A DNA stretch of 64,000 bases. Source: Algiphilus sp022763315. Lineage in GTDB: Bacteria; Pseudomonadota; Gammaproteobacteria; Nevskiales; Nevskiaceae. Positions within the stretch are counted from its first letter, which is position 1, and each line of letters opens with the position of its first letter. The notes below the pieces were generated by a model. That model worked only from the letters and a program-made list of their open reading frames with translations, searched no databases and was not told where the DNA came from. This document shows, in pieces, positions 43,635 through 51,388 of this stretch. Location of the stretch: the NCBI RefSeq assembly GCF_965249985.1, contig NZ_OZ252280.1. One strand, written 5' to 3'. Both the position numbers and the translations under genes were made by a program.

Positions 43635-44635
43635 GCCGCCTCCGCCCATCCATCCAGACCGAAGCCCTCGGCCAGCAGCGCCCGTTGCGTCGGCGCCTGC
43701 TGGACCTGACAGACCCGCTCCCACAAGGCGGCGCCTTCTGCGTGCACCGCGCAGTACCAGCGGATGTGCTTGCGCGCGATACGCACCCCCGCCTCGGCGC
43801 CATAGAGGGCGTGTATGGCCTCGACATGCGCGAGCAGCCAGCGCCCCACCTGGCGGGTATCAGGCGCCGCGGGTACTGGCGCACCGCGCAGCCCGGCCGC
43901 CAGCTCGCGGAAGATCCATGGCCGCCCCTGCGCGGCGCGACCGATCATCAGGCCGTCAGCACCGGTGTGCGCCAGCACTTGGCGCGCCTTGTCGATGCTG
44001 TCGATATCGCCGTTGGCGATGACGGGAATCCCCACCGCCTGCTTCACGGCCGCGATGGTGTCGAATTCCGCCGCGCCGCGATAGGCATCGGCGCGGGTCC
44101 GGCCGTGCACGCTGACCATGCGGACGCCGCAGTCTTCGGCGATGCGTGCGATCCGCACCGCATTGCGCTGGCTGGGCGCCGGACCGGTGCGCATCTTGAG
44201 CGTGACCGGAACGGTGACGGCCCGCGCCACCGCCGACAGGATGCGCGCCACCAGGCGCTCGTCGCGCATCAGCGCACTGCCCGCTTCGCGGCGGCACACC
44301 TTCTTGGCCGGACAGCCCATGTTGATGTCGATGATCTGGGCGCCGTGGGCGACGTTGTACTGCGCGGCCCGCGCCAGCATTTCTGGCTCCGCGCCGACGA
44401 TCTGCGCCGCAATCGGCGCCGATTCACCCTCGTGATCGCGCCGTGCGCGCGACTTCGGCGTGGCGCGCAGACGCGGGTCGCTGTGCGTCATCTCGGAAAA
44501 ACACAGACCGGCGCCCTGACGGCGGCACAGGATGCGAAAGCAGCGATCGGTGACACCCGCCATCGGCGCCAGCAACAAGGGCGTCTCGATACGATGCGGG
44601 CCGATGACCAGGGGCGGTGGCATGGCGTGATTCAT
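43631..44635 (-). CDS. dusB: tRNA-dihydrouridine synthase B
   Basis: This 334-residue FMN enzyme reduces uridine to dihydrouridine in tRNA. PLLLAPMAGVTDRCFR opens the TIM barrel. The active Cys is in INMGCPAKKV. KMRTGPA, the SVHGRTR loop and the DGLMIGRAAQGRPWIF end match DusB rather than DusA or DusC. Its stop overlaps the RsmB-like gene and its start overlaps the stop of the membrane protein gene (ATGA), forming a three-gene operon. The usual neighbour fis is absent. Confidence 0.92.
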   Translation of the reverse strand: MNHAMPPPLVIGPHRIETPLLLAPMAGVTDRCFRILCRRQGAGLCFSEMTHSDPRLRATPKSRARRDHEGESAPIAAQIVGAEPEMLARAAQYNVAHGAQIIDINMGCPAKKVCRREAGSALMRDERLVARILSAVARAVTVPVTLKMRTGPAPSQRNAVRIARIAEDCGVRMVSVHGRTRADAYRGAAEFDTIAAVKQAVGIPVIANGDIDSIDKARQVLAHTGADGLMIGRAAQGRPWIFRELAAGLRGAPVPAAPDTRQVGRWLLAHVEAIHALYGAEAGVRIARKHIRWYCAVHAEGAALWERVCQVQQAPTQRALLAEGFGLDGWAEAA

Positions 44636-45207
44636 GCCTGCTCCTCGTCCGCAGGATCGCCGGCATCGCTGAGCAGCGCATCCATGGCCTCGATCAGCCG
44701 CGTCACCAGTTCACCGAAGAACAGCGACAGCACCATGCCCCCCACCGTCAGCGCCCACAGCAGACGCGACTCGCGGGCGCCCTCGGTATCGGCCAGCAGC
44801 TGCGCCGACAGAACGAAAAAGGCCACGGCCAGCAAGAGCGTGGCCAGCAGCACGCCCACGGTCTGGTAGACCGCGCGACGCAGGCTGTGCACCGACGCAT
44901 TGGCCTCATCGAGATCGGACAGATGCCGCCAGTAGAAGCGGCCAATGCGCAGCACCACCGCCGACAGATACATGCCGGCGCAGAGCAACGCGAAGGCGCC
45001 CACCCAAGGCGTCAGCACCCGCAACCAGCTCACCGGCGCGAAGCTCCACAAGGCAATCGTGGCGATCAGCATCAGCGGCAGAATGCGCGTCACGCGCACC
45101 GCGGGCTGCGAGTTGGCGGGTTTGTCGAGAATCCGGGCCTCCGCTGCCTGCAGCCGCTGAGTCAAGGCACGGCGTGCGCTGGGGGACGCGGAGGGGGAAT
45201 CGCGCAT
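44632..45207 (-). CDS. Membrane protein of unknown function, four transmembrane segments
   Basis: This 191-residue protein has a short charged N terminus and about four hydrophobic helices (ILPLMLIATIALWSF; WVGAFALLCAGMYLSAVVL; VGVLLATLLLAVAFFVL; LLWALTVGGMVLSLFFGELV). It ends in a Glu/Asp-rich tail. No family was recognised. The ATG at 45207 is taken as start, without a strong ribosome site. An ATG at 45252 is possible. It overlaps dusB by four bases, so it is co-translated with it. Confidence 0.65.
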   Translation of the reverse strand: MRDSPSASPSARRALTQRLQAAEARILDKPANSQPAVRVTRILPLMLIATIALWSFAPVSWLRVLTPWVGAFALLCAGMYLSAVVLRIGRFYWRHLSDLDEANASVHSLRRAVYQTVGVLLATLLLAVAFFVLSAQLLADTEGARESRLLWALTVGGMVLSLFFGELVTRLIEAMDALLSDAGDPADEEQA

Positions 45208-45392
45208 GGGCACTCGCGGGGATGGGTGGGGGACCGACGGGAAAGCCGCCATTTTCGCCGATCTCGGCGTTGCGGTGTGGCGCCGGTCGACGCGGCGCAC
45301 TCGCAGCAACCACAGTGCAGATCGGCCTTCGACAGGCGCGCCTTCCTGGCGACAGCGCAGTAGCCTCTCGCCACACCCTTGGGAGCGCAGAC

Positions 45393-45590
45393 ATGACCGT
45401 CTCCGAAGCCATGCGGCTCGCCGCCGAACACAGCTGCGACATGGAATGGGATGCCGAACACAGGCAATGGCGCATCGGCGCGATATCTTATGATGCCGAC
45501 GCCTGCTCGCTGGATGCGAGCACCCTCGCCCGGATTGACGCCGAGACCTTTGTCGATGTCTTCATTCCGGACCGCGAGGATATGCGCTGA
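45393..45590 (+). CDS. Small hypothetical protein
   Basis: This 65-residue acidic protein (TVSEAMRLAAEHSCDMEWD) has GGGAG eight bases before its ATG. It has no signal or membrane segment. I do not recognise a family. Its stop is 23 bases before the next gene on the same strand. Confidence 0.6.
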   Translation: MTVSEAMRLAAEHSCDMEWDAEHRQWRIGAISYDADACSLDASTLARIDAETFVDVFIPDREDMR

Positions 45591-45613
45591 CCACTCCCTC
45601 CCCGCCTCCGCCG

Positions 45614-46570
45614 ATGCCGCAAGACACTGAAGAGACTGTCCACCCCCACGACTTCGCCGCCGAGCTGGCGCGTCAGGTGTACTCTGATCTCACCGGCGTA
45701 CTGACCGGCGGAGACGACAAAGACGCCTTTTCCGTGACTGCCGAGGGCGGTGCCGAAGGCCGCAGCCGTGCCCTGTGGCTGCTGCTGCGCGCTGCGCTTG
45801 CGGCGCACCGGGCGCTGCGCTTTGGCCTCGACAACGCGTTCGCGGAACCGCACAGCGAGGATGTCCTCGATGCGCTTTCCATGCTGGTGCCGGAGCTGGC
45901 CGCCAGCGCCGACCACGCCACCTGGCACGAGCAGGGCGAGCGGTTGGCGACCTCGATCAGCGCATCGGAGGGAGATCGCGAGGCCCTGCACCAGGCGCTC
46001 GCACGTGCGATCTATCGGCTGTACGACGGCCTGCGTCGCGAAGACGAGGTGCAGGGTGGGCGCGGTCTCGTCGAGCTGCGCACGATGCTGGCCCATGTCG
46101 ACGCCGCCGCCCAGCTCGGCGCCGCCGGGCCGCTGTCAACGGTGGTACGGCCGGATCGTTTCCACGACGACTTCCTGCGCTATGTGGAGGTCGCCCAGAA
46201 CCATGCCGCGGATGCCCAGCAGGCCGTGGCCACGCTGCAGCGTGATGGCCGCATCACCGCCATCGTCACGCAGGACGTGCACCCGGTGGAACAGGCGCGC
46301 GAGACCCTGGCGGATGATCAGTACGCCGAACGCCTGCGCATCGAGGCCTTGCTCGACTTCCTCAGCGCGCTGCGCCGCAGCGCCTCTGACGATCCGCTCC
46401 TGCGCGCCTGCAGCGAGAACGAAACCGCCTTCACCGCGCTGGTCACGGCAGCGGCCACCGTCCCCTTGCGCGGACAGGCGGGCTTCGAATATGCGGCGTT
46501 GGCGCAGATCACGCGCTACAACCTGCGCCTGTTGCAATCAGCCGCGGCGCAGCAAGCCCGCGCGCACTAG
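45614..46570 (+). CDS. Helical hypothetical protein, 318 residues
   Basis: This is a soluble, Ala-rich, mainly helical protein with no signal peptide or recognised domain. Notable segments are WLLLRAALAAHRALRFGL, ALHQALARAIYRLYDGLRRED and VEQARETLADDQYAERLRIEALLDFL. No ribosome site is obvious before the ATG, so the exact start is uncertain. It follows the 65-residue gene after 23 bases and converges on the MFS transporter by four bases. Function is unknown. Confidence 0.65.
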   Translation: MPQDTEETVHPHDFAAELARQVYSDLTGVLTGGDDKDAFSVTAEGGAEGRSRALWLLLRAALAAHRALRFGLDNAFAEPHSEDVLDALSMLVPELAASADHATWHEQGERLATSISASEGDREALHQALARAIYRLYDGLRREDEVQGGRGLVELRTMLAHVDAAAQLGAAGPLSTVVRPDRFHDDFLRYVEVAQNHAADAQQAVATLQRDGRITAIVTQDVHPVEQARETLADDQYAERLRIEALLDFLSALRRSASDDPLLRACSENETAFTALVTAAATVPLRGQAGFEYAALAQITRYNLRLLQSAAAQQARAH

Positions 46571-47874
46571 CCGCTGACGTCGCGGATCTCGGCCCGTTCG
46601 GGCAGCCGCCAGGCCAGCAATGCGCCGACCGCCGACAAGGTCGCCACGCCCAGCACCGGCGCAATGGGCATCGCCAGGGCCAGCAAGCCGAGACCACTGA
46701 GCACAAGCGCCACCACACCGGACACCGTATTGCTGAAGGCACTGGCCGTCATGCGCGCCGCACTCTCGGCGTGGTCCACCACCCAGGTCTTGCGCCCCAG
46801 CCGAACACCCGCCTCGGCAATACCCAGCAACAGGAAAGGCATGGCGAAGGCCCACGCCGGTGTCGCCGCCGTGCTGGCCAGCAGCGCCAGCAACAGCGCC
46901 GAGAGCAGTCCGCAGACGCCGGCCGCCGCCAGCACCCGCTGAGCGCCGCGGTCGGCCATACCGCCCCACAGGCGACTGCTGAGCACATCGGCCAGGGCCA
47001 GGGCGGCGAGCAGCAGGCCCAGCAGCCCCACCCCGCCACGCTTTTCTGCAAGCAGCACATAGAGCGGCGCGGCCAACTCCACCGCCAGCAGACAGCAGCG
47101 CGCCAGCAGAAAGCGGCGGTAGATCGGTTGCCCTACCGTCATCCGCCAGCCGGCACGGCTTTCCGCCAGCGGATTGCGCCCACCCTGCGTCGCGCCCGCG
47201 TGTTCGCGGATGCCCGCGAAGGCGAGACTGGCAAGCAACCAGAGCGCAGCGCCAGCCAGTAGAAGCCCCAACAGAATGGCCTGGTCCTGCGCCGCCCCAC
47301 TGCCCTGCAGTGCGAGTCCACAAGCCAGAGCGAGCAGGCCGCCCACCAACGCGCGATTGGCGAGCAGGCCGCCACGCACGCCTTTGCTCACCGTCTTGGC
47401 GGTGACATCCTGGAAGGCCACCGACGCCGTGCCGCTGGCCAGGGAGAAGAGCACGAGCAGCAGGAGCACCCCGGCGGAGAGCACGGGACCGTCGCTAAAG
47501 GCCAGCAGCATCGCCATCAGCGAGAGGCAGAGGGCCTGCGTCAGCCCGGCTGCGCACCAGAAGCCCTTGCGGCGCGGGCGGGCCCGAAGTTGCCCCGCCA
47601 CCGCCAGCTGGGGCAACAGGCTGGCGGCCTGCTTGATGGGCATGAGTGCGGCCACCACCATGGCTGGCGCGCCGGTGCTGCTCAGAATCCAGGGCAAGAC
47701 CAGTCGTGGGCCGGCCACCTGCTCCGCCAACTTGCTGGCGGCGCCATTGAGCACATTGAGCAGGTAATTGCGCGGCGCGTGGCGGCAGGCGCTGTCAGGA
47801 ATGGCAGCGCAGATGCGGTCGGCATCATCGTCACCACTGATCAGCTCGTAGCTGCGGGGAACGGATGCGCTCAT
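46567..47874 (-). CDS. MFS transporter
   Basis: This 435-residue permease has about 12 hydrophobic helices, including LSLMAMLLAF, AGVLLLLVLFSLASGTASVAFQD, LLGLLLAALALADVLSSRLWGG and TMIT-like helices in the second half. It opens with RNYLLNVLNGAASKLAEQVAGP, a pattern seen in a group of proteobacterial MFS carriers. GGGGA precedes the ATG at 47874 by five bases. Substrate is unknown. It converges on the 318-residue hypothetical gene. Confidence 0.85.
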   Translation of the reverse strand: MSASVPRSYELISGDDDADRICAAIPDSACRHAPRNYLLNVLNGAASKLAEQVAGPRLVLPWILSSTGAPAMVVAALMPIKQAASLLPQLAVAGQLRARPRRKGFWCAAGLTQALCLSLMAMLLAFSDGPVLSAGVLLLLVLFSLASGTASVAFQDVTAKTVSKGVRGGLLANRALVGGLLALACGLALQGSGAAQDQAILLGLLLAGAALWLLASLAFAGIREHAGATQGGRNPLAESRAGWRMTVGQPIYRRFLLARCCLLAVELAAPLYVLLAEKRGGVGLLGLLLAALALADVLSSRLWGGMADRGAQRVLAAAGVCGLLSALLLALLASTAATPAWAFAMPFLLLGIAEAGVRLGRKTWVVDHAESAARMTASAFSNTVSGVVALVLSGLGLLALAMPIAPVLGVATLSAVGALLAWRLPERAEIRDVSG

Positions 47875-47938
47875 CGAATCCCCGTCCTGCTCGCGTCGTG
47901 GTGCTGGCGAAGCCGCGCAGTGTCCGTGGTTGCAAGCC

Positions 47939-47964
47939 GGGGATGGCCGCAAGCGGCCACCCCC
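47939..47964 (-). terminator. Hairpin between the YceI and MFS genes
   Basis: TGGCCGC (47944-47950) pairs with GCGGCCA (47953-47959) over a two-base loop, extended by GGGG/CCCC flanks with one mismatch. No T tract follows on the minus strand. It lies between the YceI stop (47986) and the MFS start (47874), so it could end the YceI message. Confidence 0.4.
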
Positions 47965-47985
47965 GTGCTGGTACCCGAGGACAGA

Positions 47986-48585
47986 CTAGGCGCCCTCGCC
48001 GTCTTCCTGCGGAATCAGCGCTTCGACTTCGACGCTCAGGCGCACGTCATCACCCACCGCGGGAATATAGGCGTCCATACCGAAGTCGCTGCGCTTGATA
48101 TTGGTGACGGCGTTGCCGCCACAGGCCGGTACGCGCGCCATCGGATGGGCATCCAGGCAGTTGAAGTGCGTGAACTGCAGGGTCACCGGACGGGTCACGC
48201 CGAGCAGGGTGAGTTCACCGCTGACCGCCAGCACCTCGCCGTCAGTGACCGTGAACTGATCACCCACGAAGCGCACCTCCGGATACTTCTCGGCGTGGAA
48301 GAATTCGTCCGTCTGCAGATGCTGGTCCAGCTTCTCCACACCGGTGTTCGCGGAAGCCACCTGCACGCGAATGTCCACCTTGCCCGTGCCCGCCTCGCGG
48401 TCATAGACGATGGAGCCGTCGACATCGTCGAAGCGGCCGGTGAAGTGACTCAGCCCCAGGTGCATGATCTCGAAGTGCACGAAGGTGTGGGTGGGGTCGA
48501 TCTTGAAATTCGCAGGTGCGGCAAGGGCCTGCGGTGCGGCAGCAATCGCGGCGGCACACAGCAGGGAAGTGACAAAGCGACGCAT
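47986..48585 (-). CDS. YceI family periplasmic protein, copy 1
   Basis: This 199-residue lipocalin-like protein of the YceI family binds isoprenoid or other lipid-like molecules in the periplasm. A signal peptide is evident (cleavage after ALAA near 23). The mature part has FKIDPTHTFVHFEIMHLGLSHFTGRF, the classical YceI start, and later strands TRPVTLQFTHFNC and NIKRSDFGMDAYIPAVGDDVRLSVEVEAL. It sits downstream of a second YceI gene and a cytochrome b561 gene on the same strand, as in the yceI-yceJ arrangement of enteric bacteria. Confidence 0.92.
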   Translation of the reverse strand: MRRFVTSLLCAAAIAAAPQALAAPANFKIDPTHTFVHFEIMHLGLSHFTGRFDDVDGSIVYDREAGTGKVDIRVQVASANTGVEKLDQHLQTDEFFHAEKYPEVRFVGDQFTVTDGEVLAVSGELTLLGVTRPVTLQFTHFNCLDAHPMARVPACGGNAVTNIKRSDFGMDAYIPAVGDDVRLSVEVEALIPQEDGEGA

Positions 48586-48634
48586 GGGATGATCCTCCTC
48601 GTTGGTTCGGTTGGGTCAGAACGCCCCCTGGGGT

Positions 48635-49222
48635 TCAGGGTGTGGCGCCGTACAGCGAAAACTGGATGCGCACGTCATTGGCGACAACGTCGAAGTCGCC
48701 CCAGGCGCCGCCGCCGACGTTGAAGGTGGCGCGCTGGATGGTGAAGCCGCCCTTGATATGTCGGCTGCCGTTGACATCTTCCATGGTGAATTCGACGGTG
48801 ACCGGCTCACTGCGGTCCCGAATGCGTAGGCTGCCCTCGGCCCGCCACTGTTGGGCGTCGACGCGCTCCACCGTGGAGGACTCGAAGACCGCTGTCGGGA
48901 ACTGCTCCACCGCCAGCCAGTTCTTTCGCTTGACCTCCTTGTCGGTGTCGCCATGACCAGTGTCGATGGAGGCCGTCTGCACCACCACGCGTGCCGAACT
49001 GTTGGCCGGTGTCTCCGTATCCAGCTGGATATCGGCGGACCACTCCGAGAAACCGCCCTTGACGGTCACGCCCATCTGAGTGGCGGCAAAGCCGACCTCG
49101 CTGCGCGCGGGGTCGATTTCCAGGGGCGTCTGTGCATGCGCGGTAGCGCTTGCGACCAAGGCAAGCAGCGACCACAGCAGCAGGCGGTAACGAGCGATTG
49201 AAGGGAGCGTGCGATCGCTCAT
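48635..49222 (-). CDS. YceI family periplasmic protein, copy 2
   Basis: This 195-residue YceI-type protein has an N-terminal signal sequence (residues about 10-28, cleavage after AHA). The mature domain has LEIDPARSEVGFAATQMGVTVKGGFSEW, RKNWLAVEQFPTAVFESS and GDFDVVANDVRIQFSLYGATP. It diverges in sequence from copy 1, so the two are old paralogues. Its ATG overlaps the cytochrome b561 stop by four bases. Confidence 0.9.
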   Translation of the reverse strand: MSDRTLPSIARYRLLLWSLLALVASATAHAQTPLEIDPARSEVGFAATQMGVTVKGGFSEWSADIQLDTETPANSSARVVVQTASIDTGHGDTDKEVKRKNWLAVEQFPTAVFESSTVERVDAQQWRAEGSLRIRDRSEPVTVEFTMEDVNGSRHIKGGFTIQRATFNVGGGAWGDFDVVANDVRIQFSLYGATP

Positions 49223-49803
49223 GGGGAAGGATCTCCGGTGCGAGGACGGATCGGCAGCATGCGCCACAGCAGGCCGTCCCTATCGATGAATTGATGCTTC
49301 AGCGCAGCGGCCACATGCAACAGGATGAGCGCCAGCAGGGTCTTGTTGAGCACCGAGTGCAGCAGGGCCAGGCGTTCCCCGAGGGCGTCATTCTTGGCGA
49401 GCAGATCGGGCAACGGCACCATGCCGAAGACGACCGTCTGGAAGCCCATGGCCGAGCTCATCAGCCAGCCGGTGACCGGGATCAGTACCAGCAACACATA
49501 CAACCCCGCGTGCGTGATGTGCGCGGCGCGCCGCTGCCAGCGGGGCGTCGAGGCCGGTAGCTCCGGCGGACGCCGCCACCAGCGCCAGAGCAGGCGCAAC
49601 AGCACCAGCAGCCAGATACACACGCCCAACCACTTGTGCCAGCTGTACATCTTGAGCTGCAGCGGCGAAAAGGCAAGTTCGACCATGATGAAGCCCAGTA
49701 CGAAAGACCCCACCAGCCCGAAGGCCGTCAGCCAATGCAGCGCCTGGGCCACAAGCCCGTAGCGCGGTGCGCCGGATCGCGGATGGGTCACTGTGCTGTC
49801 CAT
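49219..49803 (-). CDS. Cytochrome b561 family protein
   Basis: This 194-residue inner-membrane di-haem cytochrome has four helices and conserved haem His residues in ALHWLTA, YSWHKWLG and the LHSVLNKTLLALILLHVAAALKHQF end. It shuttles electrons between the quinone pool and acceptors. It is translated with two YceI proteins, suggesting a quinone or lipid redox task in the envelope. The ATG at 49803 is used. A TTG at 49836 would add 11 residues. A 9-bp palindrome lies about 56-78 bases upstream. Confidence 0.9.
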   Translation of the reverse strand: MDSTVTHPRSGAPRYGLVAQALHWLTAFGLVGSFVLGFIMVELAFSPLQLKMYSWHKWLGVCIWLLVLLRLLWRWWRRPPELPASTPRWQRRAAHITHAGLYVLLVLIPVTGWLMSSAMGFQTVVFGMVPLPDLLAKNDALGERLALLHSVLNKTLLALILLHVAAALKHQFIDRDGLLWRMLPIRPRTGDPSP

Positions 49804-49858
49804 GAGGATGCAGGCTAAGCGCAGCTTCGATGGCAAACAAGCGGAGGGATTCGCTGTT

Positions 49859-49881
49859 GCACTTCAATATAGTTGAAGTGC
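49859..49881. promoter_or_regulatory. Palindromic operator candidate of the b561-YceI-YceI operon
   Basis: GCACTTCAA (49859-49867), spacer TATAG, TTGAAGTGC (49873-49881) form a perfect 9-bp inverted repeat. It sits in the 85-base gap between the rlmH stop and the cytochrome start. No T tract follows it in either direction, so a protein operator is more likely than a terminator. Confidence 0.6.
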
Positions 49882-49888
49882 GGTTGCA

Positions 49889-50359
49889 TTACTCGCGGTG
49901 GTAGGGGTGGCCGCTGCTCAGGCTCCATGCCCGATACAGGGCCTCGACCAGCAGCACGCGGGCCAGTGCATGCGGCAGCGTCAGCGGGCTCAGGGCCACG
50001 CTGGGGTCGCCACTTGCGCGCAAGGCGGGCTCCAGGCCATCCGCGCCACCGATGAGCATGCTCACGTCCTGCCCCTCGCCCATCCAGCCTTCGAGCGCCT
50101 GCGCCCACTGGCGGGTTGTCCAGGGCTTCCCACGCTCGTCGAGGACGACGACCCTGGAGCCGGGCAGCATCTTGGCGCGGATACGCGTCGCCTCGTTGCG
50201 CATGATGCGCGCGGTATCGGGCTTCTTGCTGCGCGGCTCGGCGGCCACGGCCTGCACCTCCACCTGGCACTCGCGCGGCATGCGGCGCGTGAAGTCCTCC
50301 ACCGCCGTGTCCGCCCAAGCCGGCAATCGGGTACCAACGGCGATGACGCGGATACGCAC
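49889..50359 (-). CDS. rlmH: 23S rRNA (pseudouridine1915-N3)-methyltransferase
   Basis: This 156-residue SPOUT methyltransferase modifies pseudouridine 1915 of 23S rRNA. It begins VRIRVIAVGTRLP, has the knotted SAM site MLIGGADGLEPAL and ends LVEALYRAWSLSSGHPYHRE, all diagnostic. GTG at 50359 gives the usual length (E. coli RlmH has 155). An in-frame start further upstream would run into rsfS. It lies eight bases after the rsfS stop. Confidence 0.94.
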   Translation of the reverse strand: MRIRVIAVGTRLPAWADTAVEDFTRRMPRECQVEVQAVAAEPRSKKPDTARIMRNEATRIRAKMLPGSRVVVLDERGKPWTTRQWAQALEGWMGEGQDVSMLIGGADGLEPALRASGDPSVALSPLTLPHALARVLLVEALYRAWSLSSGHPYHRE

Positions 50360-50366
50360 GACCCGA

Positions 50367-50729
50367 TCAGCCGCTGCTGCGCGTACCTTCGCCGCCGTCG
50401 GCCTGGTGATCCGGGAGATCCCAGAGCTTCTCGAGCTGATACAGGGCGCGGGTCTGGGCCTGCATGATGTGCACGACGACGTCACCGAGATCGACCAGCA
50501 CCCATTCGGCGCGCGTCATCCCTTCGACGCCGCGCGGCTGGACGCCGGCCTTCTTGGCGTCTTCCACCACCCGCTGCGCGAGCGACTGCACATGGCGGCT
50601 CGAGGTGCCGGTGCACAGCACCATGTCGTCGGTGATCGTGGTCAGCGGCGCCACGTGCAAGGTCTTGATCTGTTCGCCCTTGAGGTCTTCGAGGGCATTC
50701 ACGACGGTGGGTACCAGCGCTTCGGTCAT
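50367..50729 (-). CDS. rsfS: Ribosomal silencing factor
   Basis: This 120-residue protein binds ribosomal protein L14 and keeps subunits apart in starved cells. DDMVLCTGTSSRHVQSLAQRVVEDAK and EWVLVDLGDVVVHIM are the family motifs. It lies in the nadD-rsfS-rlmH block, with one base between the start codon and the nadD stop. Confidence 0.94.
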   Translation of the reverse strand: MTEALVPTVVNALEDLKGEQIKTLHVAPLTTITDDMVLCTGTSSRHVQSLAQRVVEDAKKAGVQPRGVEGMTRAEWVLVDLGDVVVHIMQAQTRALYQLEKLWDLPDHQADGGEGTRSSG

Positions 50730-50730
50730 A

Positions 50731-51360
50731 TCAGGCTTGGGCCGCTAGGTCGGCAAAGTCGGTGTCTTGAAAGGTATCCAGCACGCGATCCGGCACGAGT
50801 CCGCGCACGCAGGCGCCCTCGCGCAGGCGGGCGCGGATCGCACTCGCCGCAATGTCCATCTCGGGAATCGCGATGGCGTGCCAGCAGCCGTGCTGCTGCT
50901 GGCGCAGGGCCGCGATCTCCACCTGTGGGTAGGCGGCAACCTCGGGGTGCGGCGTCAGGGCATGCCCCGGCCGCGCAGCCACCACCAGATGGGCATAGGC
51001 AAAGAGTTCCTGCCAGCGGTGCCAGCCGTGCAGGCTGTTGAAGGCATCTGCACCGAGCAGCCAAACGCAAGTCTGCTCCGGAAAGCGCTCGCGCGCGCGG
51101 CGCAGCGTATCCACGGTGTAGGACGGTCCGTCGTGGCGCAATTCGTCGTCATCGGCCACCAGCCCGGGTACGTCGGCCACGGCCTGCTCCAGCCAGGCGT
51201 GCCGGCGTGGGCCGTCGATCCCTGGCTTATCGCGGTGCGGGGGCTGCGCACAGGCCAGCAGGTGCACCGCTTCCAGGCCGAGGCGCTCGCGCGCCTCGAT
51301 GGCGAAACGCAGGTGGCCGTTGTGTACGGGCGCGAAGGTCCCGCCGTACAGGCCAATCAA
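50731..51360 (-). CDS. nadD: Nicotinate-nucleotide adenylyltransferase
   Basis: This 209-residue enzyme transfers AMP to nicotinate mononucleotide in NAD synthesis. The nucleotide motif is GGTFAPVHNGHL. Most family members have Asp where this has Ala (GGTFDP). The second motif SAIRARL is present. The start is TTG preceded by AGGGTG, since no in-frame ATG is available. It follows proA by 28 bases. Confidence 0.93.
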   Translation of the reverse strand: MIGLYGGTFAPVHNGHLRFAIEARERLGLEAVHLLACAQPPHRDKPGIDGPRRHAWLEQAVADVPGLVADDDELRHDGPSYTVDTLRRARERFPEQTCVWLLGADAFNSLHGWHRWQELFAYAHLVVAARPGHALTPHPEVAAYPQVEIAALRQQQHGCWHAIAIPEMDIAASAIRARLREGACVRGLVPDRVLDTFQDTDFADLAAQA

Positions 51361-51388
51361 TGCTGCATCACCCTGGGCTCTTCACAAG

